Below, one piece after another: positions 1 through 9,471 of a stretch of 64,000 bases of DNA. Both the position numbers and the translations under genes were made by a program. This DNA is from Amycolatopsis sp. CA-126428 (GTDB lineage: Bacteria; Actinomycetota; Actinomycetes; Mycobacteriales; Pseudonocardiaceae). The stretch lies in contig NZ_PPHF01000110.1 of assembly GCF_002904335.1 (NCBI RefSeq), positions 1 to 64,000 of the forward strand, read 5' to 3'. A model generated the notes under the pieces. It worked only from the letters and a program-made list of their open reading frames with translations, was not told where the DNA came from and ran no database searches. The first letter of the stretch is position 1, and each line of letters starts with the position of its first letter.

Positions 1-2
1 TT

Positions 3-74
3 ACCGCCGCCATCTGGCACAACCGCGCCACCGGCCAACCCATCACCCGATCCCTGACCGCCTACGACCACTAA
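3..74 (+). CDS. 3' end of a transposase-like gene (cut by window edge)
   Basis: Only the last 23 codons and a TAA stop are present. They read TAAIWHNRATGQPITRSL followed by TAYDH. From memory this kind of tail (IWHNR, then RSLTAYDH) ends a family of actinobacterial DDE transposases, so this may be the right end of an insertion sequence whose body lies left of the window. No catalytic motif is visible, so the family call rests on C-terminal resemblance alone. Confidence 0.4.
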   Translation, partial: TAAIWHNRATGQPITRSLTAYDH

Positions 75-75
75 C

Positions 76-93
76 CGAGTTACGCATTACTCG
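76..93. repeat. short inverted repeat after the transposase-like stop
   Basis: CGAGT and ACTCG are separated by 8 nt directly after the stop codon. The site is AT-richer than its surroundings. It could be part of an insertion-sequence terminal repeat or a weak terminator. With only one end in the window these cannot be told apart. Confidence 0.25.
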
Positions 94-108
94 TCTAGCT
101 CAGGGGTT

Positions 109-735
109 TCAACACAGGGCGACCTGGCGGCCCTCCGGAGTCCGGAGGGCCGCCGTCAGGCCGGCCTTCGCGGCCCGGCGGACCAGCAGCTCCAAGCCGA
201 GCGCGTCCATCACCGTCAGCACCGAATCCGGGTCCGGGTGGGTGCCGGTGACCATCAGCAGCGGCAGGGACGGCAGGTCCCGCGTCGTCGGGTGCGGGGT
301 GCTGCCCCAGTCGATAAGGAACGGGTGCAGGGTGCCCGGGACGCCCGGCGGGGTCAGGCGCCAGCGCAGTGTTTCGCCGTCGCCGGTTTCGCGGGACATC
401 TCCCTCGGGTCGCCCGGGTCGAAGCCGCGGGCGCGGGCCGCGGCGACCGTCGCGTCGATGTCGGTCGTGCGGACGGCCCAGGCGACCAGCGCGGGCTCGG
501 TCAGCTCGTCGATGCCGAACGGCCGGGGCGCTTCGGGGTCCGGCTGGGCCGGGTCCGGGCCGATGACCTCCAGGTACATCCCCGCGCCGAGGTCGGCGAG
601 GTGGTTGGCCGTGCCGACGCCGATGTGGCGGCCGCCCGGCGCGGGCGTGACTCCGGTGAGGGCGGTGACCCGGGCGACGGCGTCGGCGAGGTCCGGACCG
701 GCGTAGACGAGGTGATCGAGCACGAGCGCCATCAT
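109..735 (-). CDS. VOC/glyoxalase-like domain protein
   Basis: A 208-residue soluble protein of the vicinal oxygen chelate (glyoxalase_3-like) fold. The N-terminus LDHLVYAGPDLADAV is the usual first beta-alpha unit, and GRHIGVGTANHLADLG followed by YLEVIGPDP matches the family's substrate pocket region. The substrate cannot be read from the sequence. The ATG at 735 overlaps the TGA of the upstream subtilase (ATGA), so the two are probably translationally coupled. An in-frame upstream extension to 825 encodes Arg-rich sequence antisense to the protease and is rejected as start. No signal peptide or membrane segment is seen, so it should act in the cytoplasm. Confidence 0.75.
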   Translation of the reverse strand: MMALVLDHLVYAGPDLADAVARVTALTGVTPAPGGRHIGVGTANHLADLGAGMYLEVIGPDPAQPDPEAPRPFGIDELTEPALVAWAVRTTDIDATVAAARARGFDPGDPREMSRETGDGETLRWRLTPPGVPGTLHPFLIDWGSTPHPTTRDLPSLPLLMVTGTHPDPDSVLTVMDALGLELLVRRAAKAGLTAALRTPEGRQVALC

Positions 736-2069
736 CCCGCGCCGACGGCGCTCGCCGCATCGACCATGCCGTGACCGTAGTAGGTCGTCCCGTCTCGGGT
801 CGGCCGGCAGACGACGTCGGGACACTGGAGCGGCGTCGCCGTGGCGTAGAGCGCGCGCTTGATCCGCTCAGCGCTCCAGTGCGGGTGCTCGCTCGCGATC
901 AGGGCGGCGACGCCGCTCGCGTGCGGCGCGGCCATCGACGTCCCGCTCGCCGACCGGTATTCGCCGTTCGGCCAGGTCGACCAGACGCGCGCGCCGGGCG
1001 CGGCGACGCTGATCCGGGACGCCGAGTAGTTCGAAAAGCTCGCTTTGACGAGCTTTTCGTCGAGCGCGCCGGTGCCGACGACGCCGGGCAGTTCGTGCGG
1101 CAGCCGGGTGCAGCTCGGGTCGATCCGGCGCTCCACCGGCGTGCTGTCGGCCGGGCTCTCCTTGTCCACCGAGCGGGTGTCGAGGTTGATTCCGGCGTTG
1201 CCGGCGGAGGCGACGACGAGGACGTTCCGGCGTTGCGCGTACGCGACCGCCCGGCCGACGGCGAGCTTCGCCGCGGCCTGGTCCGGCTGGTCGTCGCAGT
1301 TGTAGCGCCACGGGATCGAGCGGTAGCTGTTGTTGGTGACGGCGAACCCGTGCTCGGCGGCCCAGACGAACCCGCAGACCATGCTCTCGGCCGTCTCGGT
1401 GTCGTCGAGTTCGGCGAGCTTCACCGCCGCGATGCGCACTCCCGGCGCCACGCCGACGACGCCGGTTCCGTTGCGGGCCGCGGCGATCGTGCCCGCGACG
1501 TGCGTGCCGTGGCCGTCGAGCGTGGGCCGCCAGGCGCCGGGGCCGCGATCGGGCCAACCGGACAGGCAGGAGACCGAGTTCCGGCTGTCGAACGCGGTTT
1601 TCAGCTCCGGGTGGGTGTCGTCAACGCCGACGTCGAGGACACCGACGAGGGTGCGCCGGCGGCCGTCGGTGACCTGGTGCGCTTCGGGCAGGTGCAGCGC
1701 CGGGACGTCCCAGGCGGTGCCTTCGGGTGGGACCTGGCCGGAGTTCGGCGAGCCGGGGCCGGTGTAGCGGAGGTCCTTGCGGGGCGCGAAGAACTCCTTC
1801 GGGACCTTCGCGGTGCGCGTCGCGCCGACGGCGTCGATGCCCGGCGTCTTCCGGACCTTCGCGGCGAAGCCGTCCTTCGCGGTGTACGCGACGACGACGC
1901 CGATCTGCGGGTAGCTCGCGACGACCGTCCCACCGGCCTGCCTGACGACGAATTCGGCCCACCCCGTGTGGTGCGCGACGACGACGTGCGGCATGACCAG
2001 GGGGTCGGCGGCCGCCGGAGTCGCGATCAGGCCCAGCATCAGCGCGGTGGCCAGGATGATTCGCCGCAC
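732..2069 (-). CDS. secreted S8 (subtilisin-family) serine peptidase
   Basis: A 445-residue subtilase. Residues 1-21 form a Sec signal peptide (RR, a hydrophobic core, then a TPAAA cleavage region). A short I9-like propeptide region follows. The catalytic triad is visible: Asp146 in VLDVGVDDTHP, His187 in DGHGTHVAG, and Ser378 in SGTSMAAPHASG; the oxyanion Asn lies in ASAGNAG (about 291). It is expected to cleave extracellular protein. There is no C-terminal membrane anchor of the mycosin type, so an ESX-linked mycosin role is unlikely. The start is GTG at 2069, with GAGGAGG about 4 nt upstream. It is divergent from ogt and overlaps the following VOC gene by 4 nt. Confidence 0.92.
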   Translation of the reverse strand: MRRIILATALMLGLIATPAAADPLVMPHVVVAHHTGWAEFVVRQAGGTVVASYPQIGVVVAYTAKDGFAAKVRKTPGIDAVGATRTAKVPKEFFAPRKDLRYTGPGSPNSGQVPPEGTAWDVPALHLPEAHQVTDGRRRTLVGVLDVGVDDTHPELKTAFDSRNSVSCLSGWPDRGPGAWRPTLDGHGTHVAGTIAAARNGTGVVGVAPGVRIAAVKLAELDDTETAESMVCGFVWAAEHGFAVTNNSYRSIPWRYNCDDQPDQAAAKLAVGRAVAYAQRRNVLVVASAGNAGINLDTRSVDKESPADSTPVERRIDPSCTRLPHELPGVVGTGALDEKLVKASFSNYSASRISVAAPGARVWSTWPNGEYRSASGTSMAAPHASGVAALIASEHPHWSAERIKRALYATATPLQCPDVVCRPTRDGTTYYGHGMVDAASAVGAG

Positions 2070-2140
2070 GCGTCCTCCTCGAATTCGCCCAAACCGAACT
2101 TAGCGATCATTCGCGGCAGGGCGGTACCCCTCTTCGGTCG

Positions 2141-2146
2141 TAGGCT
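2141..2146 (+). promoter_or_regulatory. -10 box of a probable leaderless ogt promoter
   Basis: TAGGCT lies 7 nt before the ogt ATG at 2154 and no Shine-Dalgarno sequence is present, so transcription should start at or next to the A of the start codon. The -35 region is poorly conserved. Confidence 0.45.
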
Positions 2147-2153
2147 GGACGGC

Positions 2154-2687
2154 ATGACGACGGGGTTCACGGTGTTCGACACGGCGATCGGCGCGTGCGG
2201 GCTCGCCTGGCGCGACGACGTCGTGATCGGGACGTCGCTGCCCGAGGGCAGTGCGGAGCGGACCCGCGCCTGGCTGGTCCGGCGGTTCCCGGACGCCGTC
2301 GAAGGTCCGCCGCCGGCACCGGTGCGGGCCGCGGTCGACGGGATCGTGGCGTTGCTGAGCGGTGCGCGTCAGGAGCTGGCCACGGTCGAGCTGGACTTTT
2401 CCGGGGTGCCGGCGTTCAACCGGCGCGCGTACGAGGTCGCGCGGACGATTCCGCCGGGCAAGACGCTGACGTACGGGGACATCGCACACCGGCTCGGGCA
2501 GCCGGGGTCGGCGCAGGCCGTCGGGCAGGCGATGGGGCACAACCCGTTCCCGATCATCGTCCCGTGCCACCGGGTGCTGGCGGCGGGTGGGAAGGATGGC
2601 GGGTTCTCGGCGCGGGGCGGGGTCGGGACGAAACGCCGGATGCTCGTGATCGAGGGCGCGCTGGCGGACGAGCCGACCCTGTTCTGA
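2154..2687 (+). CDS. ogt: methylated-DNA--[protein]-cysteine S-methyltransferase
   Basis: A 177-residue O6-alkylguanine-DNA alkyltransferase, which repairs O6-methylguanine by irreversible transfer of the alkyl group to an active-site cysteine. The signature IVPCHRV (Cys138) and the upstream helix-turn-helix region PPGKTLTYGDIAHRLG are intact. The C-terminal GGFSARGGVGTKRRML is the usual tail. The start is fixed by the family length and by a -10 box 7 nt upstream. The same frame stays open far upstream, antisense to the protease, and that part is not coding. The gene is convergent with the DinB gene, and a 21-bp tandem repeat array lies between them. Confidence 0.95.
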   Translation: MTTGFTVFDTAIGACGLAWRDDVVIGTSLPEGSAERTRAWLVRRFPDAVEGPPPAPVRAAVDGIVALLSGARQELATVELDFSGVPAFNRRAYEVARTIPPGKTLTYGDIAHRLGQPGSAQAVGQAMGHNPFPIIVPCHRVLAAGGKDGGFSARGGVGTKRRMLVIEGALADEPTLF

Positions 2688-2708
2688 GGTCCTCGCGGTG
2701 TGATCGGA

Positions 2709-2893
2709 CGGGCATCACGCGTGACTGGGGAGGCATCACGCGTGATTGGAGGGGCATCTCGCGTGATTGAAAGGGCATCTCGCGTGATTGAGGGGTCGAC
2801 TCGCGTGATTGGAGAGTCGACACGCGGATCTGGAGGGTCGGCCCGCGTGCCTGGAGGGTCGGGGCGCGTGCCTGGAGGGTCGGCTCGCGGGGT
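2709..2893. repeat. 21-bp tandem repeat array (array 1)
   Basis: Nine units have an exact 21-bp period. The CGCG(T/G) core begins at 2718, 2739, 2760, 2781, 2802, 2823, 2844, 2865 and 2886. The consensus is roughly TCACGCGTGATTGGAGGGKCR. The core TCACGCGTGA of the first two copies is a perfect 10-bp palindrome. Copies decay towards the right, where GTGATTGG becomes GTGCCTGG. The array fills the gap between the convergent ogt and DinB genes and holds no credible gene. A related array lies at 40190-40350. Confidence 0.9.
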
Positions 2894-2913
2894 GGGCCGC
2901 GAGCCGAGCCGGG

Positions 2914-3504
2914 TCAGGCGGGTTGGGGGGCTGGGGTCCAGGGCTTGATGAAGGGGGACTCGGGCCAGCCCTCGGCCGCGGCCATCAGGGGGAACGCCGT
3001 GCCGCCGTCGATGTGCTCGCGGATGATGTCCGCGTGGCCCGCGTGGCGGGCCGTCTCCTGGATCAGGTGCAGCAGGACCCAGCGGACCGACCAGGCCTCG
3101 ACGTCCTTCGGGAACCAGGGCACGCCCTTCGGCACCGGGACCGCCTGGCCGAGGTCGTCGATGCCCGCGATGACCTCCGCCGTGCGGGCGGCCACCTCGT
3201 CGTAGCGGGCCAGCGCGCCTTCGAGGGTCTCGTCTTCGCCCAGGCGGTGCGCGGCCTCCCACTCCCCCACCGCCTCGGCGAACGGCTTCTGCGGCACCTG
3301 CAGCACCGTGTCCATCCAGCTGTACTCGGTGGCCGCGACGTGCTTGATCAGGCCGCCCACCGACAGCGTGCTCTTCGTCGAGGCGAGCCTCGCCTGTTCG
3401 TCGGTCAGCCCGTGTGCCGCGAGTCTGAGCACGTACCGCTGCTGCTCCAGGAAGCTCAGCAGCCCGTCACGCTCGTCGGCCACCGGGCGCACGTTTCCCG
3501 CCAT
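2914..3504 (-). CDS. DinB/DUF664 family protein
   Basis: A 196-residue four-helix-bundle protein of the DinB/DUF664 superfamily, which includes metal-dependent thiol transferases (bacillithiol or mycothiol S-transferases). Candidate metal ligands are the His of GGLIKHVAATEYSW and the HLIQETARHAGHADIIREH segment, which supplies several histidines in the expected helix. The actual substrate is unknown. The start is the ATG at 3504, preceded by GGAAGGA about 6 nt away; an in-frame start 42 nt earlier lacks a ribosome site. No signal peptide. It stands alone between array 1 and the leftward membrane-protein gene. Confidence 0.8.
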   Translation of the reverse strand: MAGNVRPVADERDGLLSFLEQQRYVLRLAAHGLTDEQARLASTKSTLSVGGLIKHVAATEYSWMDTVLQVPQKPFAEAVGEWEAAHRLGEDETLEGALARYDEVAARTAEVIAGIDDLGQAVPVPKGVPWFPKDVEAWSVRWVLLHLIQETARHAGHADIIREHIDGGTAFPLMAAAEGWPESPFIKPWTPAPQPA

Positions 3505-3576
3505 GTCGATCCTTCCGCCTTGGGACACCTGCGGCGATCGTGCCACCCACCACCGACATTCCGGGACGGAATCCGG

Positions 3577-4146
3577 CTATCGGTGCGCGTGCCGCGGCGC
3601 GGGCTTGACGAAGGCGTACGTCCCGCCGGCGGCGTACAGGACCGCGCGGACCACCAGCTGGGCCCGCGTGAAGACGCCTTCGTAGGCGTCCAGCTGCCGA
3701 GCGAGCACGACGGCCACCCAGGTGGCCAGCACCAGCACCAGGCCCACCACCGCGAACGCGCGCCAGCCCGGCGGCCACCACAGGATCAGGCTGATCACCC
3801 CGGCCACCAGGACGACGTTGAGCAGCGACGACAGCAGGTCGCTGCGCTCGGGGTAGGCGGCCTGAAGCAGCACGAGCACGCCGAACGCGCTCACCGAGAT
3901 CGAACTGAGCCGCGCCGACCACTGGACCGGCCCGAGCCGGTGCAGCGGGGGCCCGGCGAGCACGAACGCGACCCCGGACACCGCGAGCAGGATCCGGAAC
4001 ACCGGCGGCCCGGTCAGCAGCAGCGCCTCGGCCGGGTCCTCCACCGGGGAGACGCCGGTGGGCAGGAAGAACTCCAGCAGCCAGCCCGAATACGCCAGGA
4101 CGGCCACCCCCATCAGGAGGGCCGAGGCGATCCGAGCCGTGCGCAC
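3577..4146 (-). CDS. small multi-span membrane protein (DUF998-like)
   Basis: A 189-residue integral membrane protein with about six hydrophobic segments, for example IASALLMGVAVLAYSGWLL at the N-terminus and LLNVVLVAGVISLILWW in the middle. The N-terminal arrangement resembles DUF998 proteins, but no signature residue lets me assign a function. The start is a GTG at 4146. A TACGCT hexamer ends 7 nt upstream and no Shine-Dalgarno is seen, which suggests a leaderless transcript. It lies between lysX (same strand, upstream) and the DinB gene, with no overlap to either. Confidence 0.6.
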   Translation of the reverse strand: MRTARIASALLMGVAVLAYSGWLLEFFLPTGVSPVEDPAEALLLTGPPVFRILLAVSGVAFVLAGPPLHRLGPVQWSARLSSISVSAFGVLVLLQAAYPERSDLLSSLLNVVLVAGVISLILWWPPGWRAFAVVGLVLVLATWVAVVLARQLDAYEGVFTRAQLVVRAVLYAAGGTYAFVKPAPRHAHR

Positions 4147-4153
4147 GAGGCAG

Positions 4154-4159
4154 AGCGTA
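4154..4159 (-). promoter_or_regulatory. -10 box of a probable leaderless promoter
   Basis: Read on the minus strand this is TACGCT, 7 nt before the GTG start at 4146. No ribosome binding site is present in the gap. Confidence 0.4.
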
Positions 4160-4209
4160 AGCGACGAGCCGCGCCACGGCCCGTCGCCGTGATCAGGTCC
4201 ACCGAGTCG

Positions 4210-7200
4210 TTATGCCTGCGGCCGGACGAAGGGGAACAGGACCGTCTGGCGGATGGAGGCGCCGGTGAGCATCATGAGCAGCCGGTCCACGCCCAGGCCG
4301 AGGCCGCCGGTCGGCGGCATGCCGTGCTCCAGGGCGAGCAGGAAATCTTCGTCCAGCTCCATCGCCTCGACGTCACCGCTGGCCGCCCGCAGCGACTGCC
4401 CCTCGAGCCGCCGCCGCTGCTCGATCGGGTCGGTCAGCTCGGTGTAGGCCGTGCCGACCTCGGACCCGAACGCGATGAGGTCCCAGCGCTCGGCCAGCCG
4501 CGGGTCCTCCCGGTGCTGGCGGGTCAGCGGCGAGACGTCGGTCGGGTAGTCGGTGTAGAAGGTCGGCAGCACGGTCGCGCCTTCGACGAGGTGCTCGAAC
4601 GCCTTGAGCACGAGGTCGCCGTGGCTGGGGTCCTCCCCGACCGGCACCCCGGTGGCCACGCACAGGCGGCGCAGGTCGGTCACCGGTGTCCCCGAGTCGA
4701 TCTGCTCGCCGAACACCGCCGAGACGGCTTCGTGGACCGGCACGACGGGCCAGTCGCCGGAGATGTCGTGCTCGACGACCTTCCCGTCGGCGTCCGGCCG
4801 CCGGACGACCTGGGCGCCGTACGCCGCTTCGGCCGCGTGCTGGACGAGCTCGCGCGTCAGCGTCCGCATCGTGTCGTAGTCCGCGTACGCCTGGTAGGCC
4901 TCGAGCATCGTGAACTCGGGGTTGTGGGTCGCGTCGACGCCCTCGTTGCGGAAGTTGCGGTTGAGCTCGAAGACGCGCTCGACGCCGGCGACGCACAGCC
5001 GCTTGAGGTACAGCTCGGGCGCGATCCGCAGGTACATCCGCATGTCGTAAGCGTTGATGTGGGTGACGAACGGCCGGGCGTTGGCGCCACCGTGGACCGT
5101 CTGCAGCATCGGCGTCTCGACCTCGAGGTAGTCGGCGTGGTGCAGCCGGTCGCGCACCGCGCGGACCACGGTGGACCGCAGCCGCAGCATGTTCGTCGAG
5201 TCCGGGTTGACCGCCAGGTCGAGGTAGCGCTGCCGGACCCGCGTCTCCGGGTCGGTGAGGCCCTTCCGCTTGTCGGGCAGCGGGTGCAGGCACTTCGCGG
5301 TGACCGTCCACTCGTCGACGAGCACCGAAAGCTCGCCGCGCTTCGACGTCACGACCAGGCCGCCGACGCCGACGTGGTCGCCGAGGTCGACGCCGGTCCG
5401 CCAGCGGGTCAGGTCCAGCTCGCCGGCCTCCAGCATCAGCTGGATTTCGCCGCTGAAGTCCTTGACGCGGGCGAAGCACAGGCCGCCGAGGATGCGCAGG
5501 TTCAGCACCCGCCCGGCGATCCGGACCCGGTGCCCGGTGGTGGTGTCCGGGGCCAGGCCGCCGTACTTCGCCACGACGTCGCCGATGTGGTCGTCGCGGC
5601 GGAAACCGACCGGGTACGGGTCGATGCCGGCCTCGCGCAGCTTGTCGAGCTTGGCGATGCGGACGCGGACCTGTTCGGGCCGCCGCCAGGCCTTCGGCGC
5701 CGGTGCCGCCGCCGACTCCTCGATCTCCCTGACGCGCGCGACGAAGTCCTCGCTGACCGTCTCGAGCCGCAGCGACCGCGCCCGTCCGGTCGGGACGAAC
5801 CCTTCGAGCGCGCCCGCGACGATGCCGACGCGCGGCAGCCGCCGGGCCGACGAGTAGCAGAGGAAGCGCGGCTCCCAGTCCGGCCCGTACTTGGCGTTGG
5901 ACCGGTACAGCGACTCCAGCTGGAAGAACCGCGAGAAGACGCTCAGGATCCCGCGCCAGGCCCGCAGCACCGGGCCCGCCCCGATCCGCTCGCCCTCGGA
6001 GAACACCGCGCGGAACATCGCGAAGTTGAGCGAGATCCGCTGCGCGCCGAGGTGCTGGGCGGCCGCGACCGTCTCGGCGATCATGTACTCGTTGAGGCCG
6101 TTTTCGGCGTCGCGGTCGCGGCGCATGAGGTCCAGCGAAAGCCCGCGCCGCCCCCACGGGACGAACGACAGCAGCCCGCGCAGCTCGCCGTGGCCGTCGT
6201 AGGCCTCGACCATCACGCTGCGGCCGTCGCTGGGGTCGCCGAGCCGGCCGAGCGCCATCGAGAACCCGCGTTCGGTCTCGGCGCCGCGCCAGGCCTGCGC
6301 CCGCGCGAGCAGCTCGGTCATCTCGGCTGCGGGGATCTCGCCGTGGCGGCGGACGCGCGAGGTGTACCCGGCGCGCTGGATGCGCTTGACGGCCTGGCGC
6401 ACCGAGCGCCGCTCCGGCCCGGCCAGGCTGAACTCGCGGACGTCGAGCACCGCTTCGTCGCCGATCTCCAGCGCCCGCAGGCCCGCCCCGGTGTACGCCT
6501 TCGCGCCGCGTTCGCTCGCTCCGAGCACGCCGGGGGTCCAGCCGTACGTGCGCGTCTCGTCGAGCCACGCGCGGACCGCGTCGGGCCACGCCTCCGGGTC
6601 GCCGACCGGGTCGGCGCTGGCGACGCTGGTGCCGCCGAGGACGCGGTAGGTCACCGCCGCGCGGCCGTTCGGCGCGAAGACGACGCTCTTGTCGCGCCGG
6701 GTGGCGAAGTAGCCGAGGGAGTCGTCCTCGCCGTGTTCGGCGAGCAGCTTCCGCAGGCGCAGCTCGTCTTCGTCCGTCCGCAGGGCGCGGCTGCGCACCC
6801 CGCGGAAGAGCAGGTACAGCGCCGCGGTGGCGACCGCCGTCGCGCTCAGGTCGAGGAGCAGGTCCAGCCAGCCGGGCCCGTCGCCCACGCCGATCCGGCG
6901 CAGCTGCAGGTTCTCGCCCGTGGCGTGGTTGACGACCCAGGCGAAGCGCTCCCACGTGTCGCCGAGGTGGCCGGGGAACGCCTCGGTCAGGCCCCAGCCG
7001 ACCAGGATGACCACGGCGACGCCGCCGCACAGCATGCTCAGGCCGTCGCGCCAGGCGGTCGGCGCGAGCCGGGCCGGGAACGCCGGGCGCAGCGCGAGCA
7101 GGAAGACGATCATCGCGATCGAGACGACGTCGGCGACGGTCAGCACCCACAGCTGAGAGGGGATGTGCCGGACCTGCTTCGGGCCGAGCGTCAGCAGTTC

Positions 7201-7572
7201 GGGTGACCACAGCAGGGTCGCCTGGAGGACCAGGGTGAGCAGCAGCCCGCCGACCTGGAAGAGCACCAGCGTGTACAACGCCGCCTTCTTGCGGCGGCGC
7301 AGGGCGCTGCCGAGCACCACCAGCAGCAGCACCATGGTCAGGCTCTCGCTGGTCGGCACGCTCAAGCCGGAGAAGGCCATGTCGATGCCGTTGAGCAGGC
7401 GGCCGTGCGCGCCGCCGGCGAAGAGCAGGATCACCGAGAACACCGCGGCCAGCTGGACCACGGTCGCGACGATGCCGCCCGCCTTCGCCTTCCAGGCGGG
7501 GAGGCGAAGGCGCGAGCTCGCGAGGTTTCCCATGGGTGGTTTCGTCGCCTTTCGCGGCCGGTCGGTGGGCAT
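4210..7572 (-). CDS. lysX: bifunctional lysylphosphatidylglycerol synthetase/lysine--tRNA ligase LysX
   Basis: A 1120-residue fusion. The N-terminal third has several membrane helices and a DUF2156/MprF-type GNAT-fold domain that transfers lysine from Lys-tRNA to phosphatidylglycerol. The C-terminal half is a class II lysyl-tRNA synthetase with an OB-fold anticodon domain, motif 2 ([20 protein letters not shown]) and motif 3 ([15 protein letters not shown]). In mycobacteria LysX lowers envelope negative charge and protects against cationic peptides; the same role is inferred here, at the plasma membrane. The start is the ATG at 7572, with AAGAGG about 4 nt upstream. A longer frame to 7713 encodes an Arg-rich stretch without a ribosome site. 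It is monocistronic and divergent from panB. Confidence 0.95.
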   Translation of the reverse strand: MPTDRPRKATKPPMGNLASSRLRLPAWKAKAGGIVATVVQLAAVFSVILLFAGGAHGRLLNGIDMAFSGLSVPTSESLTMVLLLVVLGSALRRRKKAALYTLVLFQVGGLLLTLVLQATLLWSPELLTLGPKQVRHIPSQLWVLTVADVVSIAMIVFLLALRPAFPARLAPTAWRDGLSMLCGGVAVVILVGWGLTEAFPGHLGDTWERFAWVVNHATGENLQLRRIGVGDGPGWLDLLLDLSATAVATAALYLLFRGVRSRALRTDEDELRLRKLLAEHGEDDSLGYFATRRDKSVVFAPNGRAAVTYRVLGGTSVASADPVGDPEAWPDAVRAWLDETRTYGWTPGVLGASERGAKAYTGAGLRALEIGDEAVLDVREFSLAGPERRSVRQAVKRIQRAGYTSRVRRHGEIPAAEMTELLARAQAWRGAETERGFSMALGRLGDPSDGRSVMVEAYDGHGELRGLLSFVPWGRRGLSLDLMRRDRDAENGLNEYMIAETVAAAQHLGAQRISLNFAMFRAVFSEGERIGAGPVLRAWRGILSVFSRFFQLESLYRSNAKYGPDWEPRFLCYSSARRLPRVGIVAGALEGFVPTGRARSLRLETVSEDFVARVREIEESAAAPAPKAWRRPEQVRVRIAKLDKLREAGIDPYPVGFRRDDHIGDVVAKYGGLAPDTTTGHRVRIAGRVLNLRILGGLCFARVKDFSGEIQLMLEAGELDLTRWRTGVDLGDHVGVGGLVVTSKRGELSVLVDEWTVTAKCLHPLPDKRKGLTDPETRVRQRYLDLAVNPDSTNMLRLRSTVVRAVRDRLHHADYLEVETPMLQTVHGGANARPFVTHINAYDMRMYLRIAPELYLKRLCVAGVERVFELNRNFRNEGVDATHNPEFTMLEAYQAYADYDTMRTLTRELVQHAAEAAYGAQVVRRPDADGKVVEHDISGDWPVVPVHEAVSAVFGEQIDSGTPVTDLRRLCVATGVPVGEDPSHGDLVLKAFEHLVEGATVLPTFYTDYPTDVSPLTRQHREDPRLAERWDLIAFGSEVGTAYTELTDPIEQRRRLEGQSLRAASGDVEAMELDEDFLLALEHGMPPTGGLGLGVDRLLMMLTGASIRQTVLFPFVRPQA

Positions 7573-7694
7573 GCCCTCTTCTTGACGTAAGTGAACCCGG
7601 GTTGGTTGTCCCCGGGCATCAACCTGAAGGCTGACGGCCCGTGGTCCTCGGGGGTGTGAAGCTTGTCGCACGCGGTTGGGGGCGGTCCGGGCGC

Positions 7695-7713
7695 GTGTCA
7701 CTCTTTGAGACAC
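7695..7713. promoter_or_regulatory. imperfect inverted repeat upstream of panB
   Basis: GTGTC and GACAC arms are separated by 9 nt, about 60 nt before the panB start in the lysX-panB divergent gap. It may be an operator. Only the symmetry supports this, and nothing names the regulator. Confidence 0.25.
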
Positions 7714-7771
7714 CTCTGCTCCACGACCCGGGGACCTCGACGAGGCCTCGAGGGAAGGACGGTCGACGACG

Positions 7772-8641
7772 ATGTCTGCCAGCGCCGAAGAACCCGCCCC
7801 CTACGGCACCGGAGCCGCCGCTCCCGCGGCACCCGCCCCGGGCCGGAAGGTCCGCGTCCACCACCTGCGCGAGCTCAAGGAACGCGGCGAGCCGTGGCCC
7901 ATGCTCACCGCGTACGACATGTACACCGCCGCGCTGTTCGACGAGGCCGGGATCCCCGTGCTGCTCGTCGGTGACTCCGCGGCCAACAACGTCTTCGGCT
8001 ACGACACCTCGCTGCCGGTGACGGTCGACGAGCTGCTGCCGCTGGTCCGGGCGGTCACCCGGTCGGTCAAGCGGGCCCTGGTGGTCGCCGACCTGCCGTT
8101 CGGCTCCTACCAGCTCTCGCCGCAGCAGGCGCTGGAGACGTCGGTGCGGTTCATGAAGGAGGGCCGCGCGCACGCCGTGAAGCTCGAAGGCGGGCGGCGG
8201 TTCGCCGCGCACGTCGAGGCGCTGACCTCGGCCGGGGTGCCGGTCATGGGCCACATCGGCTTCACCCCGCAGAGTGAGCACAACCTGGGCGGCTACCGGG
8301 TGCAGGGGCGCGGCGAAGCGGCGGACGTGCTGCTCGCCGACGCGCTGGCGCTGCAGGAGGCCGGGGCGTTCGCGGTGGTGATGGAGATGGTGCCCGCCGA
8401 GGCCGCGAAGCGCGTCACGGCGGAGCTGAAGATCCCGACGGTCGGCATCGGCGCGGGCCCGGACTGCGACGCCCAGGTGCTCGTCTGGCAGGACATGGCC
8501 GGGCTGCGGCGCGGCAAGGCCCCGCGGTTCGTCAAGCGCTACGCCGACGTGGCGACGGTGCTGCAGGACGCGGCGACCGCGTTTGCCGAGGACGTCCGCC
8601 GAGGTGAATTCCCGGCCCCGGAGCACGCGTTCCACGACTGA
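7772..8641 (+). CDS. panB: 3-methyl-2-oxobutanoate hydroxymethyltransferase
   Basis: A 289-residue ketopantoate hydroxymethyltransferase, the first committed enzyme of pantothenate and coenzyme A synthesis. It adds a hydroxymethyl group from methylenetetrahydrofolate to alpha-ketoisovalerate. Family motifs are [36 protein letters not shown] (metal ligands), [11 protein letters not shown] and the catalytic-Glu region [14 protein letters not shown]. The first 25 residues are a low-complexity Ala/Pro extension, as in other actinomycete PanB proteins. The ATG at 7772 has GGAAGGAC upstream. It stands alone, and no panC or panD lies nearby. Confidence 0.95.
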   Translation: MSASAEEPAPYGTGAAAPAAPAPGRKVRVHHLRELKERGEPWPMLTAYDMYTAALFDEAGIPVLLVGDSAANNVFGYDTSLPVTVDELLPLVRAVTRSVKRALVVADLPFGSYQLSPQQALETSVRFMKEGRAHAVKLEGGRRFAAHVEALTSAGVPVMGHIGFTPQSEHNLGGYRVQGRGEAADVLLADALALQEAGAFAVVMEMVPAEAAKRVTAELKIPTVGIGAGPDCDAQVLVWQDMAGLRRGKAPRFVKRYADVATVLQDAATAFAEDVRRGEFPAPEHAFHD

Positions 8642-8658
8642 GACACCGACCACGGCGG

Positions 8659-9471
8659 TCATCGGCGCTTGAACCGTTCGGCGAGCGCCGGGTCGTTCTC
8701 CCACCACAGGCCGGTCGGCGGCGCTTCGTCCAGCTGGACGTCGAGCTGCTTCGCCCGCCGTTCGTCGTCGCGGGCCCACCGCACGAACAACGCGACGACG
8801 AACGGCAGGCCGGCGACGTCGCCGCCGATCCACAGCACGCCCGCGCCGATGACCTGGTCGGTGCGCGGGTCGGGGCCCCAGCCGGGGTGCGCGGCCGCGT
8901 AGTGCGCCGGGGCGAGCAGCGGGCCGAGCCACAGCACCAGGCCGAGCGCGCCGTCGAAGATGACTTCGGCGAAGGCGATCCACACCGACACCAGGTGCGG
9001 GTCCTCCCGCGGTGTCGGATCGAGGCCCAGGCGCGTCCAGAAGTACGTGAAGCCGGCGCCGACGAGCACCAGCCGGACCAGGCCGTCGACGAGCGGTGAG
9101 CGCAGCGTGAGGTCGTAGAGCGGTGTCAGGTAGAGCACCAGCACCGGGGCGACCAGGACGACCGTGACGACGGGCGGGAACGTCAGCGCGCGGGCGAGCG
9201 GGCCGCGGCCGTGCCGCCGCAGCCACGGCGCTTCGACGGTGTCGAGGAGCAGCCGGATCGGTGCGCCGAGGGCGAGCAGCAGCGGCGTGATCATCAGCAG
9301 CGTGACCGTCTGGACCGCGCGGACCCAGAAGAACGTCGTGTCGTAGAAGGCCAGGGGTGAGCAGGTGACGCCCAGGATCGTCGCGAGCCCGGCGAGGAAC
9401 GCCGTCGTGCGGCCCGGCGGCCAGCCGCGGCGGCGGGCCGCACGGACGTAGAGCGTGCCCGCGGCGAGCAC
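8659..9471 (-). CDS. CtaG-like cytochrome c oxidase assembly membrane protein (N-terminus frameshifted)
   Basis: A 270-residue polytopic protein of the caa3-type CtaG family, linked to copper delivery and cytochrome oxidase assembly. Conserved elements are LATILGVTCSPLAFYDTTFF, LGAPIRLLLDTV and the C-terminal helix-rich HYAAAHPGWG with DQVIGAGVLWIGGD. As printed, the frame can start only at internal GTGs such as 9471. One nucleotide fewer in the G7 run at 9485-9491 would extend it to a GTG at 9508, giving VPLTFDPPAVLGVLAAG, 1 nt after the uppP stop. The original start is therefore probably 9508 and the run holds an extra base, either a real indel or a sequencing error. Confidence 0.8.
   Translation of the reverse strand: MLAAGTLYVRAARRRGWPPGRTTAFLAGLATILGVTCSPLAFYDTTFFWVRAVQTVTLLMITPLLLALGAPIRLLLDTVEAPWLRRHGRGPLARALTFPPVVTVVLVAPVLVLYLTPLYDLTLRSPLVDGLVRLVLVGAGFTYFWTRLGLDPTPREDPHLVSVWIAFAEVIFDGALGLVLWLGPLLAPAHYAAAHPGWGPDPRTDQVIGAGVLWIGGDVAGLPFVVALFVRWARDDERRAKQLDVQLDEAPPTGLWWENDPALAERFKRR

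Noticed and set aside
771-2153. Long upstream extension of ogt on the plus strand
   Set aside because: Antisense to the subtilase, no family similarity; ogt has a normal length from 2154.
2709-2893. CRISPR array
   Set aside because: Units are contiguous 21-mers without spacers, and no cas genes are present.
2809-7206. 1465-codon open frame on the plus strand opposite lysX
   Set aside because: It is the GC-skew shadow of lysX: Arg/His/Gln/Pro/Asp-rich, no domains, and it also runs through the 21-bp array and the DinB gene.
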